Source: Chromatiaceae bacterium (lineage in GTDB: Bacteria > Pseudomonadota > Gammaproteobacteria > Chromatiales > Chromatiaceae). From it: a stretch of 9,053 nt of DNA. Positions 1-6,788 of the stretch are shown here, piece after piece. The notes under the pieces were generated by a model, which saw only the letters and a list, made by a program, of their open reading frames with translations, searched no databases and had not been told where the DNA came from. The stretch lies in assembly GCA_016938795.1 (NCBI GenBank), contig JAFGTZ010000153.1, forward strand, positions 1-9,053, in the 5' to 3' direction. The translations under genes were made by a program, and so were the position numbers. Each line of letters begins with the position of its first letter. Position 1 is the first letter of the stretch.

Positions 1-20
1 AGTCGCGCATGGACAGGACT

Positions 21-266
21 CTACAGGATTTTGGAGACGGTGGCACCGGGGAGCGTCAGCGAAAAATCTGTATGAGATTGGTATAATAACGGCATGTCGC
101 CGTGCCGAATCGGAAAGACGCGGCATTCCAGACGGATGAGTGGGGTGATGTAGATCCGAACCTGATCGATATGCGGATCGAGTCGCGTGGCAATGCGTCG
201 GCTCCAGGGTGCGACACCCTGAACCCGATAGATGACGACGCAACTATCCCAATAGATCCGGCTCAT
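21..266 (-). pseudogene. Truncated PIN-domain (VapC-type) toxin
   Basis: N-terminal 81 residues of a PIN ribonuclease. SRIYWDSCVVIYRVQG (2-17) carries the first metal-binding Asp (D7). The stretch ITPLIRLECRVFPIRHGDMPLL (in parts, 40-61) carries the conserved Glu (E47). PIN toxins are usually about 130-140 residues with further catalytic Asp residues in the second half, and here a TAG at 23-21 ends the frame after LPGATVSKIL. The missing part would lie at and beyond the left edge, of which only 20 bases are visible. The ATG at 266 overlaps the antitoxin stop (ATGA); an earlier ATG at 278 lies inside the antitoxin gene and is not preferred. A nonsense mutation or frameshift has probably inactivated the toxin. 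A sequencing error cannot be excluded. Confidence 0.65.
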
Positions 267-511
267 GGTTCCCCCCAACTCGCACGCTCCTCGGCCAGAT
301 AGGCGTCGATCTCCTCGCGCGTGTAGCGCCGTTGCAACGGATGAGCATCCAGTTGCTGAAAGAAGTCTTTCAACGACGTGCTGTCGTTTGGTACGGATCG
401 CTCGGGTACGAGCACAATCACCTCTGCCTCTCCATCCGGCGTATCGGGCGGCAGATCCAATTCGAGCCGACGGCGGCTATCGATGGTGACATTGAGTTTC
501 AGGGCATACAT
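263..511 (-). CDS. Antitoxin of a VapBC-like module
   Basis: Likely antitoxin partner of the PIN protein that follows it. The 82-residue product starts MYALKLNVTIDSRRRLELDL, giving a short beta-rich N-terminal part. A segment GEAEVIVLVPE (28-38) follows, then a charged helical tail (LKDFFQQLDAH, 48-57; TREEIDAYLAEERASW, 64-79) of the kind that wraps the toxin. The frame extends upstream to 625, but that part is Arg/His-rich and not family-like. The ATG at 511 has a GAGG about nine bases upstream, so it is chosen. The stop shares an ATGA with the toxin start, the classic coupled toxin-antitoxin arrangement. The N-terminus does not show a clear AbrB, RHH or Phd fold to the eye, so the antitoxin class is uncertain. 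Confidence 0.75.
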   Translation of the reverse strand: MYALKLNVTIDSRRRLELDLPPDTPDGEAEVIVLVPERSVPNDSTSLKDFFQQLDAHPLQRRYTREEIDAYLAEERASWGEP

Positions 512-539
512 GGTCGTATCCTCGCTGGCGGTTTCGTGA

Positions 540-740
540 TCAGGCCGATGGCTTCTGCCGCAGCACCTGGATTTGTGCCTGACGTTCGCGTTTCTTTTTG
601 CTTGCCGGCCAGCCGATGTAGCCATAGATCTCCTCGGCCAGATCGGCCAGGGCTACAGAGTCCTCTGCCTGCCAAGAATCCGGCAGACGTGAGTGCAGCG
701 GGACATTGGGTGGCTGTTCATCAATGAGGAAGCCAAGCAT
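540..740 (-). CDS. Small hypothetical protein, possibly the 3' part of a frameshifted gene
   Basis: Unrecognised 66-codon frame between cmr6 and the antitoxin gene, on the same strand. The composition looks protein-like: an acidic/hydrophobic stretch (DSVALADLAEEIYGYIGWPA, 27-46) followed by a very basic end (SKKKRERQAQIQVLRQ, 47-62). There is no signal peptide or membrane segment. No good ribosome-binding site precedes the ATG at 740, and the frame opens only five codons earlier (stop at 758-756). A second short minus-strand frame (783-721, 20 codons, starting MIESLIAALAPVPAH) runs into it in another phase, so the original gene may have been longer and broken by an indel. The gene ends 28 bp before the antitoxin start. 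It could be a real small gene of the toxin-antitoxin transcript, a relic, or chance. Confidence 0.45.
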   Translation of the reverse strand: MLGFLIDEQPPNVPLHSRLPDSWQAEDSVALADLAEEIYGYIGWPASKKKRERQAQIQVLRQKPSA

Positions 741-819
741 GAGCAGGAACTGGGGCTAGCGCGGCAATGAGCGACTCGATCATTCAGCATTGCGCATACT
801 CGCGCAGCCTGGACCTGGA

Positions 820-839
820 GTGGACTTCGCAAGATCCAC
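820..839. other. Short hairpin downstream of cmr6
   Basis: An imperfect inverted repeat: arms GTGGA/TCCAC continue into CTT/AAG with a GCG loop and one bulged base, 24 bp past the cmr6 stop in the reading direction. No run of T follows on the minus strand, so it is not a canonical intrinsic terminator. It could slow polymerase or protect the 3' end of the operon message, or be chance. The rest of 741-862 shows no convincing promoter or gene. Confidence 0.3.
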
Positions 840-862
840 GCCGCTCCCGTTTTAACCGATGA

Positions 863-1891
863 TCAGCCGTCATAAATGTCCCGCGCCCGCTTAGCGGACT
901 TGCCGGGCGGCTCCTCCCACCACCCTGCTGCCTGCCAGCGCGAGCGAATAACCTCCAGCGCCTCGGCCTTGAGTGCCGCATCTGTGAGCGCCGCCCATTT
1001 AGCCGCCAGCCCCTTGCTGCGCAGCACCTCCTCGGGCTTGGTCTTGTTCTGCTGGGCCAAGTGGACAAGGGTGTCCTCGACCCAGGCACAGACCGGTCCC
1101 GCCGGTGTCTTGCAGTCGGAATCGAACAGCCCGTAGCCGGTGCGCGTCTTGGCGCCGATCCCGCGTTGGGAGAGCGCCGCAATCAGCATCTGTTCGGCCA
1201 GGTCCAGCCAGGCGGGCGGCCCTTCCAGCACGAACAGGAAATTTCCCTGGACCGCAATCTGGGCATTGGGGATGGGACTGTCGAAATCGGTGGCCGGCCT
1301 GCGGCCCTCGTTCCCGTAATAGTCAGAATGATGGGTGGTGACGATTTCCTCGACCAAGGGACGTTCGGCGGAACCCGGTACCCACCAGGCATCGTGGAAG
1401 GTCACCAGCCCCGACAACCCTTGCGGATAGGAGGCGTCCGGCGTGGGATCGGCCGCCGCGCCGAAGAGTTCGGTGATGACCTCGGGGTGTTGACCCGCAA
1501 AGGGGCTAGCGCACACGTGCGCCCGCACCACACCCTTGACGCTGGAACCGGGGATATAGGGCATCCCGTAGCTGTGGCTGATGGCGCACCCCGTTTCCAG
1601 CATCCCGCCGCCGGTCAGACCGATGAAGAGGCGCGATTCGAGCGCGAGTTCGATCTGGCAAAAGCGCATGGTGTCCGCCGTGGCGGCCCGCCAGCGCTGA
1701 TAGGCGTTGTGATAGAAGGGTGTGGGCGTGATGCCGCAGATCCGTTGCAGATGCCGGGTCTTGGCTTCACGGCCCTCTTCGGTGTCCTGGTCGTAAACCG
1801 GGTAACCGCGCTGGATCAAAAGTCCGGGATGCGCCTCATTGGCCGCACGATACAGCGGGCGCAACGCCGTGCGCATGAGTTGGGTTGCCAT
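863..1891 (-). CDS. cmr6: Type III-B CRISPR RAMP protein Cmr6
   Basis: Cmr complex subunit at the 3' (head) end of the crRNA next to Cmr1 (family knowledge). In the 342-residue product, FYHNAYQRW (59-67) precedes the RAMP core: SRLFIGLTGGGMLETGCAIS (86-105), then SYGMPYIPGSSVKGVVRAH (107-125), the most diagnostic Cmr6 stretch, then the glycine-rich loop RGIGAKTRTGYGLF (243-256). Residues 260-342 form a helical, charged extension ending in a basic tail (KSAKRARD). The ATG at 1891 has an AGGGGA-like site inside the cmr5 3' end and is preferred over Met6 (1876). It is the last gene of the operon; a short hairpin lies at 820-839, just downstream. Confidence 0.95.
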   Translation of the reverse strand: MATQLMRTALRPLYRAANEAHPGLLIQRGYPVYDQDTEEGREAKTRHLQRICGITPTPFYHNAYQRWRAATADTMRFCQIELALESRLFIGLTGGGMLETGCAISHSYGMPYIPGSSVKGVVRAHVCASPFAGQHPEVITELFGAAADPTPDASYPQGLSGLVTFHDAWWVPGSAERPLVEEIVTTHHSDYYGNEGRRPATDFDSPIPNAQIAVQGNFLFVLEGPPAWLDLAEQMLIAALSQRGIGAKTRTGYGLFDSDCKTPAGPVCAWVEDTLVHLAQQNKTKPEEVLRSKGLAAKWAALTDAALKAEALEVIRSRWQAAGWWEEPPGKSAKRARDIYDG

Positions 1892-1894
1892 GCT

Positions 1895-2308
1895 CTAGTT
1901 CCCCTGCTGTTCCGTATTTTGTTCCACGGCTGCGCCCGTGGCATCGACCCTCAGCACGCCCTGCACATAACGCTTGATCCAGCCCGAGGCATCCAGCGCC
2001 GCGCGCGTAAGTTTCAGCGTCTGGGCCAGATCCGTGCCGATGATCGCCGTATGTAGCGCCGTATGGTCGGGAACATCGAGCGCCCCGCCGGCGCGCAGCA
2101 CCTCCTTCAGATCATCGAGCAGCATCAAATGCTCGGGGGCGCTGGCCCCCTTGGCCAGCAGAAAGCCCGTGGCCTGAGCCAGACCGTTCTGCAGGATCAT
2201 CCCCGGCAGCTTGTGGGCGATGGCGCCGTACTTCTTCTGGTTGTCGGCATTCTGGCGCGCCGTGACCCGCTCATAGGCCGCCGTTGCCACGCGATGACTG
2301 CGAATCAT
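1895..2308 (-). CDS. cmr5: Type III-B CRISPR small subunit Cmr5
   Basis: Small all-helical subunit that in the family lines the inner face of the Cmr filament and contacts the crRNA-target duplex. The 137-residue product shows the family pattern YGAIAHKLPGMILQNGLAQA (27-46), which continues into TGFLLAKG (47-54). A second helical part includes ALHTAIIGTDLAQTLKLTR (84-102) and EALNWIKRY-type ending ASGWIKRYVQGVL (107-119). A polar C-terminal tail of about 15 residues follows. The ATG overlaps the cmr4 stop and has a strong AGGAGG seven bases upstream. A gap of 3 bp separates it from cmr6. There are no catalytic residues, as expected. Confidence 0.95.
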   Translation of the reverse strand: MIRSHRVATAAYERVTARQNADNQKKYGAIAHKLPGMILQNGLAQATGFLLAKGASAPEHLMLLDDLKEVLRAGGALDVPDHTALHTAIIGTDLAQTLKLTRAALDASGWIKRYVQGVLRVDATGAAVEQNTEQQGN

Positions 2309-3201
2309 GCGCCCGCCTCCTGTGTCAGCAACCGTACCAGACCGCGCCCGACACCGGCCTGTCCGCCGAGTTGCAGCAGCGCGCCTTTCGCCAGGGGCAG
2401 CTTGTCGCGCACGGCGTTCGCCAATTCCGCAGCGGCGCGTGGCTGTTTGGGCTCGTTGGAGTCGCTCAGCGCATAGAGCCCCCAGAGTATTGACTCGGCG
2501 GGCAGATGCTCCTCGAACCAGAGTGCGCCCTTCTTCACCGTGCCCGTGTTCTGGTCGATGCTGATGCGGGTGCGCAGTTCCGTGGCCGTCTCGCTCAGAT
2601 AGCCGAGGATGTCGTCCGGCAGGATGGCGAAGCGTTCGCTGAAGTCACGCTGCCCGGTGCCGTCGCCCGGATGAATGAGCGCGGCAATGGTCGTGGCCCA
2701 CTCCTGCGTCAGGGCATTGCGTTGCGCTCCCAGATCGAGGTCTTCGAGCACCAGGGTGTTGTCGAGCAGGTTGACCGAATCGGTCGGGACCAGGGCGTGA
2801 TTCTTCCCCGCAGGCTTGGGAGGAAGCTCAGGGGTCTTCAGACCTACATCCGCCAGATCGCGCGCATAGCGGCGCAGGATAAAAGGCGAGGTCACATAGC
2901 AGAGGATGCCGGCTAGCGCCCGCACCGGCATCACCAGCAAATGCGCGTCACCGACCGCCAGCGCGCCGGCGAAGCTGCTGGCGTTGTCCTTGATGGTCCG
3001 GGGGCCGAACAGCGCGCGTTCGAGGTCGGTATCGCGCGCGCCGATCTCCTGACGCAGGACACCGCGCAAGGTGGAGCCGGGCACGATGGGCAGTTGCGTG
3101 GCACGGGCGCGGGCGATGGGCAGATCGACCACGCCGACCGACTGGCCGGTTCCGCAGTGGAGCGCCGAGAGGGTATGCAGATGAAAGAGTCGCGAATGCA
3201 T
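2305..3201 (-). CDS. cmr4: Type III-B CRISPR RAMP protein Cmr4 (target-RNA-cleaving backbone subunit)
   Basis: Repeating backbone subunit of the Cmr complex and the ribonuclease that cuts target RNA at 6-nt intervals (family knowledge). The 298-residue product opens with HTLSALHCGTGQSVGVVDLPI (in parts, 9-29). Asp26 in GVVDLPI matches the catalytic Asp26 of Pyrococcus furiosus Cmr4. Next come PIVPGSTLRGVLRQE (38-52), a RAMP glycine segment, and near the C-terminus the glycine-rich LQLGGQAGVGRGL. The frame is open upstream to 3642, but that part overlaps cmr3 and is not Cmr4-like. The ATG at 3201 has AAAGGA seven bases upstream and the family N-terminus, so it is chosen. The stop overlaps the cmr5 start (ATGA). 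All features expected for target RNA cleavage are present. Confidence 0.96.
   Translation of the reverse strand: MHSRLFHLHTLSALHCGTGQSVGVVDLPIARARATQLPIVPGSTLRGVLRQEIGARDTDLERALFGPRTIKDNASSFAGALAVGDAHLLVMPVRALAGILCYVTSPFILRRYARDLADVGLKTPELPPKPAGKNHALVPTDSVNLLDNTLVLEDLDLGAQRNALTQEWATTIAALIHPGDGTGQRDFSERFAILPDDILGYLSETATELRTRISIDQNTGTVKKGALWFEEHLPAESILWGLYALSDSNEPKQPRAAAELANAVRDKLPLAKGALLQLGGQAGVGRGLVRLLTQEAGA
2316..2321 (-). promoter_or_regulatory. Ribosome-binding site of cmr5
   Basis: A full AGGAGG on the minus strand, seven bases before the cmr5 ATG at 2308 and inside the cmr4 3' end. It is among the strongest sites in the operon and suits a subunit needed in several copies per complex. 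Confidence 0.65.
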
Positions 3202-3208
3202 GATGTCG

Positions 3209-3214
3209 TCCTTT
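3209..3214 (-). promoter_or_regulatory. Ribosome-binding site of cmr4
   Basis: AAAGGA on the minus strand, seven bases before the ATG at 3201. It lies in the 38-bp gap after cmr3 and decides the cmr4 start against the longer open frame that runs back into cmr3. Confidence 0.7.
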
Positions 3215-3239
3215 GGCCGGCAATTCGGAAATATCAGGT

Positions 3240-4505
3240 TCAGTCGATCGGGGTCCAGGGTGCGGGCAGGGCCAGGCCGAAACCGTCTCGCCGGTCCTGT
3301 CTCTCGTCGCACAGGCTGGCCAGCCACAACGGATCCAGCGCCTCGGACGACGGGCAGTCGAGCAGGCGGAACCAATAGGTTGCTCCCGCTCCCACCAGCT
3401 TGCGGGTCGGGCGCGGTTCCTGACGGAGCAGATCCCAGCCCGAATGCGGCTGCCAGCGCGCGATGGCGGCAGCCACCAGTTGCAGCCGCACACCGGGGGC
3501 GCACGGCGGCTCGCCGGTGAGCTGATCGTCGAGCCAGCCGGGGCGATAGCCCGCTGCAAAAGCGCCGGGGGTGAGCAGGGTCAGGGTCAGACCACCGGCC
3601 TGCTGGATGTCCTGAAACCAAGTGCCCGGCGCAACCGGCCAAGCCGACTCCGGCTCCGGGTGCAGACGCGCCAGACGCCGTTCACCGCCCAGATGCACCA
3701 GACCGGCGGGCAGCGGCTCGGCACAGCGTGCGAGCAGGCGCAGACGCGGGGCCTCGGGCTTCTCCAGCCACGGGTTGTCCGGCTCCAGATCCAGCCCCTC
3801 GGTCTGGAACAAGCGCCCGGACTCTGCCGCCTGGGTCTTGGTGTCGATGGCGACATGGGTGCGCCGATCCCCGGACGGCGGGGACCAGCCGCGTTCGGTC
3901 AGGCGCTTGTGGTCGAGCGGCTGGCCTTGGCGAAAGGCGAGCAGATCCTCCCAGTCCCACCAGCGCGGGCCGCTGCTGGCCTTGACCTTTTCATCGACGG
4001 TCAGGCACACCGGAAGCAATTCGGCGGGGAGATCGGAACCGCAACCCTTGGTCACTGGGGCTGGCTCGGCGCGCACGCAGCGGGCCTTTTCGGCATGTCC
4101 GAAATAATGCGCGTCCGCTGGCTTGGGAACGAGCATGCTGACAATCTTTCCGTCGCCATCGACCCGCGTGAGCAGCGGACCGGTCACCGCCAGTTCGGCC
4201 AGCTTCGGGCCGAACGCTTTCTGATTGGCCCGCGCCCAGGCCGTGCGCAGACAGCCAGCCAGGGTCGAGGGTGGCGGGAAGCGCGCCGGATCGGCGCCGG
4301 TCTGGGCATCGAAGGGACGACCTGAACGGATGATGAGGGGCGCGAGCGGCTCCAGGCTCACCACCGGGCTGGGGGCCGCCGAGGGAGCCGGGCGGCGCTG
4401 TGCGAGCGCGGCGGGCAGGACGCTGGGCTGTTCCTGTCTTGTCTTCGGTTGACCCCGGTTCTGCCTGTCGTAGCGAACCTTGCCTTGACGCTTGGGCTTA
4501 GCCAT
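3240..4505 (-). CDS. cmr3: Type III-B CRISPR RAMP protein Cmr3
   Basis: Cmr complex subunit that, with Cas10, forms the foot holding the crRNA 5' handle (family knowledge). In the 421-residue product the RAMP core starts near residue 51: LEPLAPLIIRSGRPFD (51-66), RFPPPSTLAGCLRTAWA (75-91), THVAIDTKTQAAESGRLFQTE in parts (216-236), HLGGERRLA (271-279) and a C-terminal DGFGLALP (407-414). Residues 1-50 are an added tail: Lys/Arg/Gln-rich to about 25, then Ala/Pro-rich, probably disordered. The ATG at 4505 has GGAGG nine bases upstream, so the tail is probably translated. GTG codons at residues 48-49 could start a core-only form but lack an obvious ribosome site. The first 8 bp overlap the DUF29 3' end. 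cmr4 follows after 38 bp. Confidence 0.95.
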   Translation of the reverse strand: MAKPKRQGKVRYDRQNRGQPKTRQEQPSVLPAALAQRRPAPSAAPSPVVSLEPLAPLIIRSGRPFDAQTGADPARFPPPSTLAGCLRTAWARANQKAFGPKLAELAVTGPLLTRVDGDGKIVSMLVPKPADAHYFGHAEKARCVRAEPAPVTKGCGSDLPAELLPVCLTVDEKVKASSGPRWWDWEDLLAFRQGQPLDHKRLTERGWSPPSGDRRTHVAIDTKTQAAESGRLFQTEGLDLEPDNPWLEKPEAPRLRLLARCAEPLPAGLVHLGGERRLARLHPEPESAWPVAPGTWFQDIQQAGGLTLTLLTPGAFAAGYRPGWLDDQLTGEPPCAPGVRLQLVAAAIARWQPHSGWDLLRQEPRPTRKLVGAGATYWFRLLDCPSSEALDPLWLASLCDERQDRRDGFGLALPAPWTPID

Positions 4506-4962
4506 GGTCTTGCACCTCCGCGTGCTCGGGCAGCCAATCGGGGGTCAGCATGTGTTCCAGCGGCCAGGGGCAATCGAGCGGCAGATCGGATCGCCCCGTC
4601 TCGCGCACGGCCAGATCGCGCCCGTCGCTCCAGGCATCCGCAAACCAATCGGGATCGGAGAGGGTGCGTTTCAGGCTGGGCGTGCGTTTCAGGCGGCGAG
4701 CGATGGCCTGACGCTGGGTGCGGATGCTCGATTCCCAGTTTGCACCGCGCCGCTCAGGCTGATAGGCCCATTTCAGCAGGTGCCCGATCAGGATGCTCAG
4801 GCGGCTGATCAGCTCGCGCTGTTCGCTTTTCCCCACGTCCTCAATCTCCTCGGCCAGGTGCTCCAGATCGAGCCGGTCGAAACGACCGGCGCGCAATGCC
4901 TCAGCCTGTTCCTTGGTCCAGGCGACGATGTCGTGATCGTAGAGGGTGGATGACGCAGTCAT
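4498..4962 (-). CDS. DUF29 family protein embedded in the cmr operon
   Basis: Function unknown. The 154-residue product carries the whole DUF29 signature: an N-terminal YDHDIVAWTKEQAEALRAG (8-26), then LDLEHLAEEIEDVG (31-44), then the helix LISRLSILIGHLLKWAYQPE (51-70), then basic helices NWESSIRTQRQAIARRLKRTPSLKRTL (in parts, 75-101), close to the usual family length. It is soluble, probably all-helical, with no signal peptide, membrane segment or recognisable catalytic motif. Its ATG shares an ATGA with the cas10 stop, a GGGAG lies about ten bases upstream, and its last 8 bp overlap the cmr3 start. Coupled translation with Cas10 and Cmr3 is therefore likely. DUF29 genes are common, often multicopy, in purple sulfur bacteria and cyanobacteria, so a passenger is possible. 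The two-sided overlap favours a functional partner of the complex or of its signalling. Family identity is firm; role is open. Confidence 0.93.
   Translation of the reverse strand: MTASSTLYDHDIVAWTKEQAEALRAGRFDRLDLEHLAEEIEDVGKSEQRELISRLSILIGHLLKWAYQPERRGANWESSIRTQRQAIARRLKRTPSLKRTLSDPDWFADAWSDGRDLAVRETGRSDLPLDCPWPLEHMLTPDWLPEHAEVQDHG
4515..4519 (-). promoter_or_regulatory. Ribosome-binding site of cmr3
   Basis: GGAGG on the minus strand, nine bases before the ATG at 4505 and inside the DUF29 coding end. It supports translation of the long, basic N-terminal extension of Cmr3 rather than a start at the GTG codons near residue 48. Confidence 0.7.
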
Positions 4963-6785
4963 TGGTCGCGTACTCCCAGATCGGCGACGGCGCGGGCGGA
5001 GAGCCAGCGCGCCAGAATCAAGGTGTCGGCCAGGGTGGCCAGCGATTGGCGACGAGATGCCGTGAGGATCACGGTGCGTTGCTCTGTCTTCAGCGCTTCA
5101 GACCCGCCCCGATCCTGGGCTCGGTCGAGCATCCGCGCGACCTCGGCTGCACGCATGCCGTGCGCGGACGGACTCTCATCCTCACGCATCCAGGCCAAAC
5201 GCCGGTCGATGGCGCGTAGATCGTAGGCCACGCGGCTTGACAGTTGGCCGTCGCGATAGGCGGCGGTGAAGGCCTCAAGCTCGGCGAGCGCCGCGCGGTC
5301 GTCCCAGTTGGCCCGCCATTCCAGTTCGCCGCCGGAGCGAATCCCCAGCACGATGGCCAGGGCATTGCGCGGCCTCTTCTCGCCATCGCCCTTGGCCAGA
5401 TGCTCGGCGTGAGCGGCCCGCTTGCGCAAGGCGCCCAGCGGTTCCATCAGATGCCCGATGGCCAGCCCGACCGAGAGCGTTGGATGCTCGGCGGCCTCGA
5501 GCCCGAGCGACTCGGCCACCGGCTTGAGTGCCGTCGCGAAGGCCTCGGCTAGCGTCCGCGCGCAGGCGAAGGCGTCGGGCAAGGGCAGCAGGGCCAGTAC
5601 GTCGTCGCCGCCGGAATAGATGGCATGGCCGTGATGCTCGCGCACCCGTTCGCGGACGCTGGAGGCAAAGCCATGCAGCGCCTGGGAGATGGCCCGTGAA
5701 TCCGCCGTCTGCCTGGCCCGTTGCAGCAGTGCGCCCATGCGGTCGCCGTCGGCCTTGAGGATCACGGCATAGGGCGCGGGTGCGCCGACCGACTCAGGCA
5801 GCGACCGCATCACCTTTCGCAGCTTCAAGAGTGCTTCGCGTTCCTGCGGCTCGGCCGCGTCCTCGCCCGTGGCCGCCAGTGCATTGTCGAGGCGGAAGTC
5901 ATAGAGCATCTGGGCATCGTAGGGGAGCGCGTCGTAGGCGCCCCGGTTGCCTCTGACACGGGTTGCCAAACCCAACCCAACAAGCGGTTCATAAGCGGCG
6001 CTCAGGTCGCTCAGGGCCTGCTGCTGCTCGGCCTCAAGCGTGCGGATCCAGGGATCGGCGGCGATACGCGCGTAAGGGGTGAACTGCTCGACCGTGCCGG
6101 CCATCCGCTTCATCACGCCCAGGGCATCGAGCTGCTCGCCGCGCGAGAGGCCGAGCTGACGGCGATCCCGATGTCCCTCGGGCCAATCCTCGGGCTTGGG
6201 CAACACGGTTTCCAGCGCCCCATCGAGCGAGCACTTCGGCAGGCCCGGTGTGGTCAGGGCTGGGGCAGGACTGAAGTCGCGCGTGGCCTTGCGCGCGGCC
6301 AGGGTCGCGCCGAGCCGGGCACTGGCCTGTTGGTAGCCGTCCGCTCCAGCGGGAATCTCGGTCCAGGCGGCGAATTCTTCCAGCAGGTCGCCGATCTGCG
6401 CCTGCCAGACCTCGTCGCGCAGTTTGACACTGAGCTTGCGCCGCGCCTGTTCACCCAGCTCGATCAGACGCCGGGCGGCAGCCTGCTTGGCCTGCTCACA
6501 GAGGGCGCGGGCGGCGTCGGCATCCGGTAACTGCACCTCAGCGCGCAGAATATTGGCGATGTTGGCACTGTCGCCCGGCTCCTGTTGCGGCTGGAGTTCC
6601 TCGTCCGGGTGCTCGGGACAGGGAAAGATGAGACAGCCGGGTTGGGCCTGATGCAGCACCCGCGCGGCGGCGCGCGCCGATTCCGACAGCAGCCAAGAGC
6701 CGCACCAGAGATCGCGCGTGCGCCGGGCCGCCTCGATGAGGCTCTGCACCGGGCCAAGCGAGAGGGTCACGAGATACCGAGGCAT
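4959..6785 (-). CDS. cas10: Type III-B Cas10/Cmr2, cyclase-competent, lacking the HD domain
   Basis: Large subunit and signal generator of the Cmr complex. The 608-residue product begins directly with the first Palm-like domain (LSLGPVQSLIEAARRTRDLW, residues 8-27). No N-terminal HD nuclease precedes it, so no DNase is expected. A lone CSLDGALETVL (185-195) sits where many Cas10 proteins have a cysteine-rich zinc finger, and the remaining metal ligands are not evident. The second Palm domain has VILKADGDRMG (341-351) and the intact cyclase motif SGGDD (391-395; nucleotides 5612-5601), which in this family converts ATP to cyclic oligoadenylates on target RNA binding. A helical C-terminal domain (about 500-608) follows. 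The start is supported by AAGGA seven bases upstream. The stop overlaps the DUF29 start (ATGA). The expected receiver of the signal is the CARF protein encoded upstream of cmr1. Confidence 0.96.
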   Translation of the reverse strand: MPRYLVTLSLGPVQSLIEAARRTRDLWCGSWLLSESARAAARVLHQAQPGCLIFPCPEHPDEELQPQQEPGDSANIANILRAEVQLPDADAARALCEQAKQAAARRLIELGEQARRKLSVKLRDEVWQAQIGDLLEEFAAWTEIPAGADGYQQASARLGATLAARKATRDFSPAPALTTPGLPKCSLDGALETVLPKPEDWPEGHRDRRQLGLSRGEQLDALGVMKRMAGTVEQFTPYARIAADPWIRTLEAEQQQALSDLSAAYEPLVGLGLATRVRGNRGAYDALPYDAQMLYDFRLDNALAATGEDAAEPQEREALLKLRKVMRSLPESVGAPAPYAVILKADGDRMGALLQRARQTADSRAISQALHGFASSVRERVREHHGHAIYSGGDDVLALLPLPDAFACARTLAEAFATALKPVAESLGLEAAEHPTLSVGLAIGHLMEPLGALRKRAAHAEHLAKGDGEKRPRNALAIVLGIRSGGELEWRANWDDRAALAELEAFTAAYRDGQLSSRVAYDLRAIDRRLAWMREDESPSAHGMRAAEVARMLDRAQDRGGSEALKTEQRTVILTASRRQSLATLADTLILARWLSARAVADLGVRDQ

Positions 6786-6788
6786 GGG

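Noticed and set aside
82..87. Exact TATAAT on the plus strand
   Set aside because: No -35-like hexamer lies 16-18 bp upstream, no plus-strand gene follows, and the bases fall inside the toxin coding sequence.
764..793. Inverted repeat GCAATG...CATTGC
   Set aside because: Only 6-bp arms with an 18-base loop, no extension of pairing and no operator-like context; expected by chance.
1061..2056. Long plus-strand open frame (331 codons) opposite cmr6 and cmr5
   Set aside because: Its translation has no recognisable motif and is rich in Gly, Arg and Pro. It mirrors two genes with clear family motifs and is a GC-rich antisense shadow.
2305..3642. A 445-codon version of cmr4 starting at 3642
   Set aside because: The extra N-terminal part overlaps cmr3 in another frame and is Arg/Pro-rich without RAMP features. 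The ATG at 3201 has a good ribosome site, the family N-terminus and the correct catalytic Asp numbering.
3213..4325. Long plus-strand open frame (370 codons) opposite cmr3
   Set aside because: Same reasoning: low-complexity Arg/Gly/Gln-rich translation, no family features, antisense to an unambiguous Cmr3.
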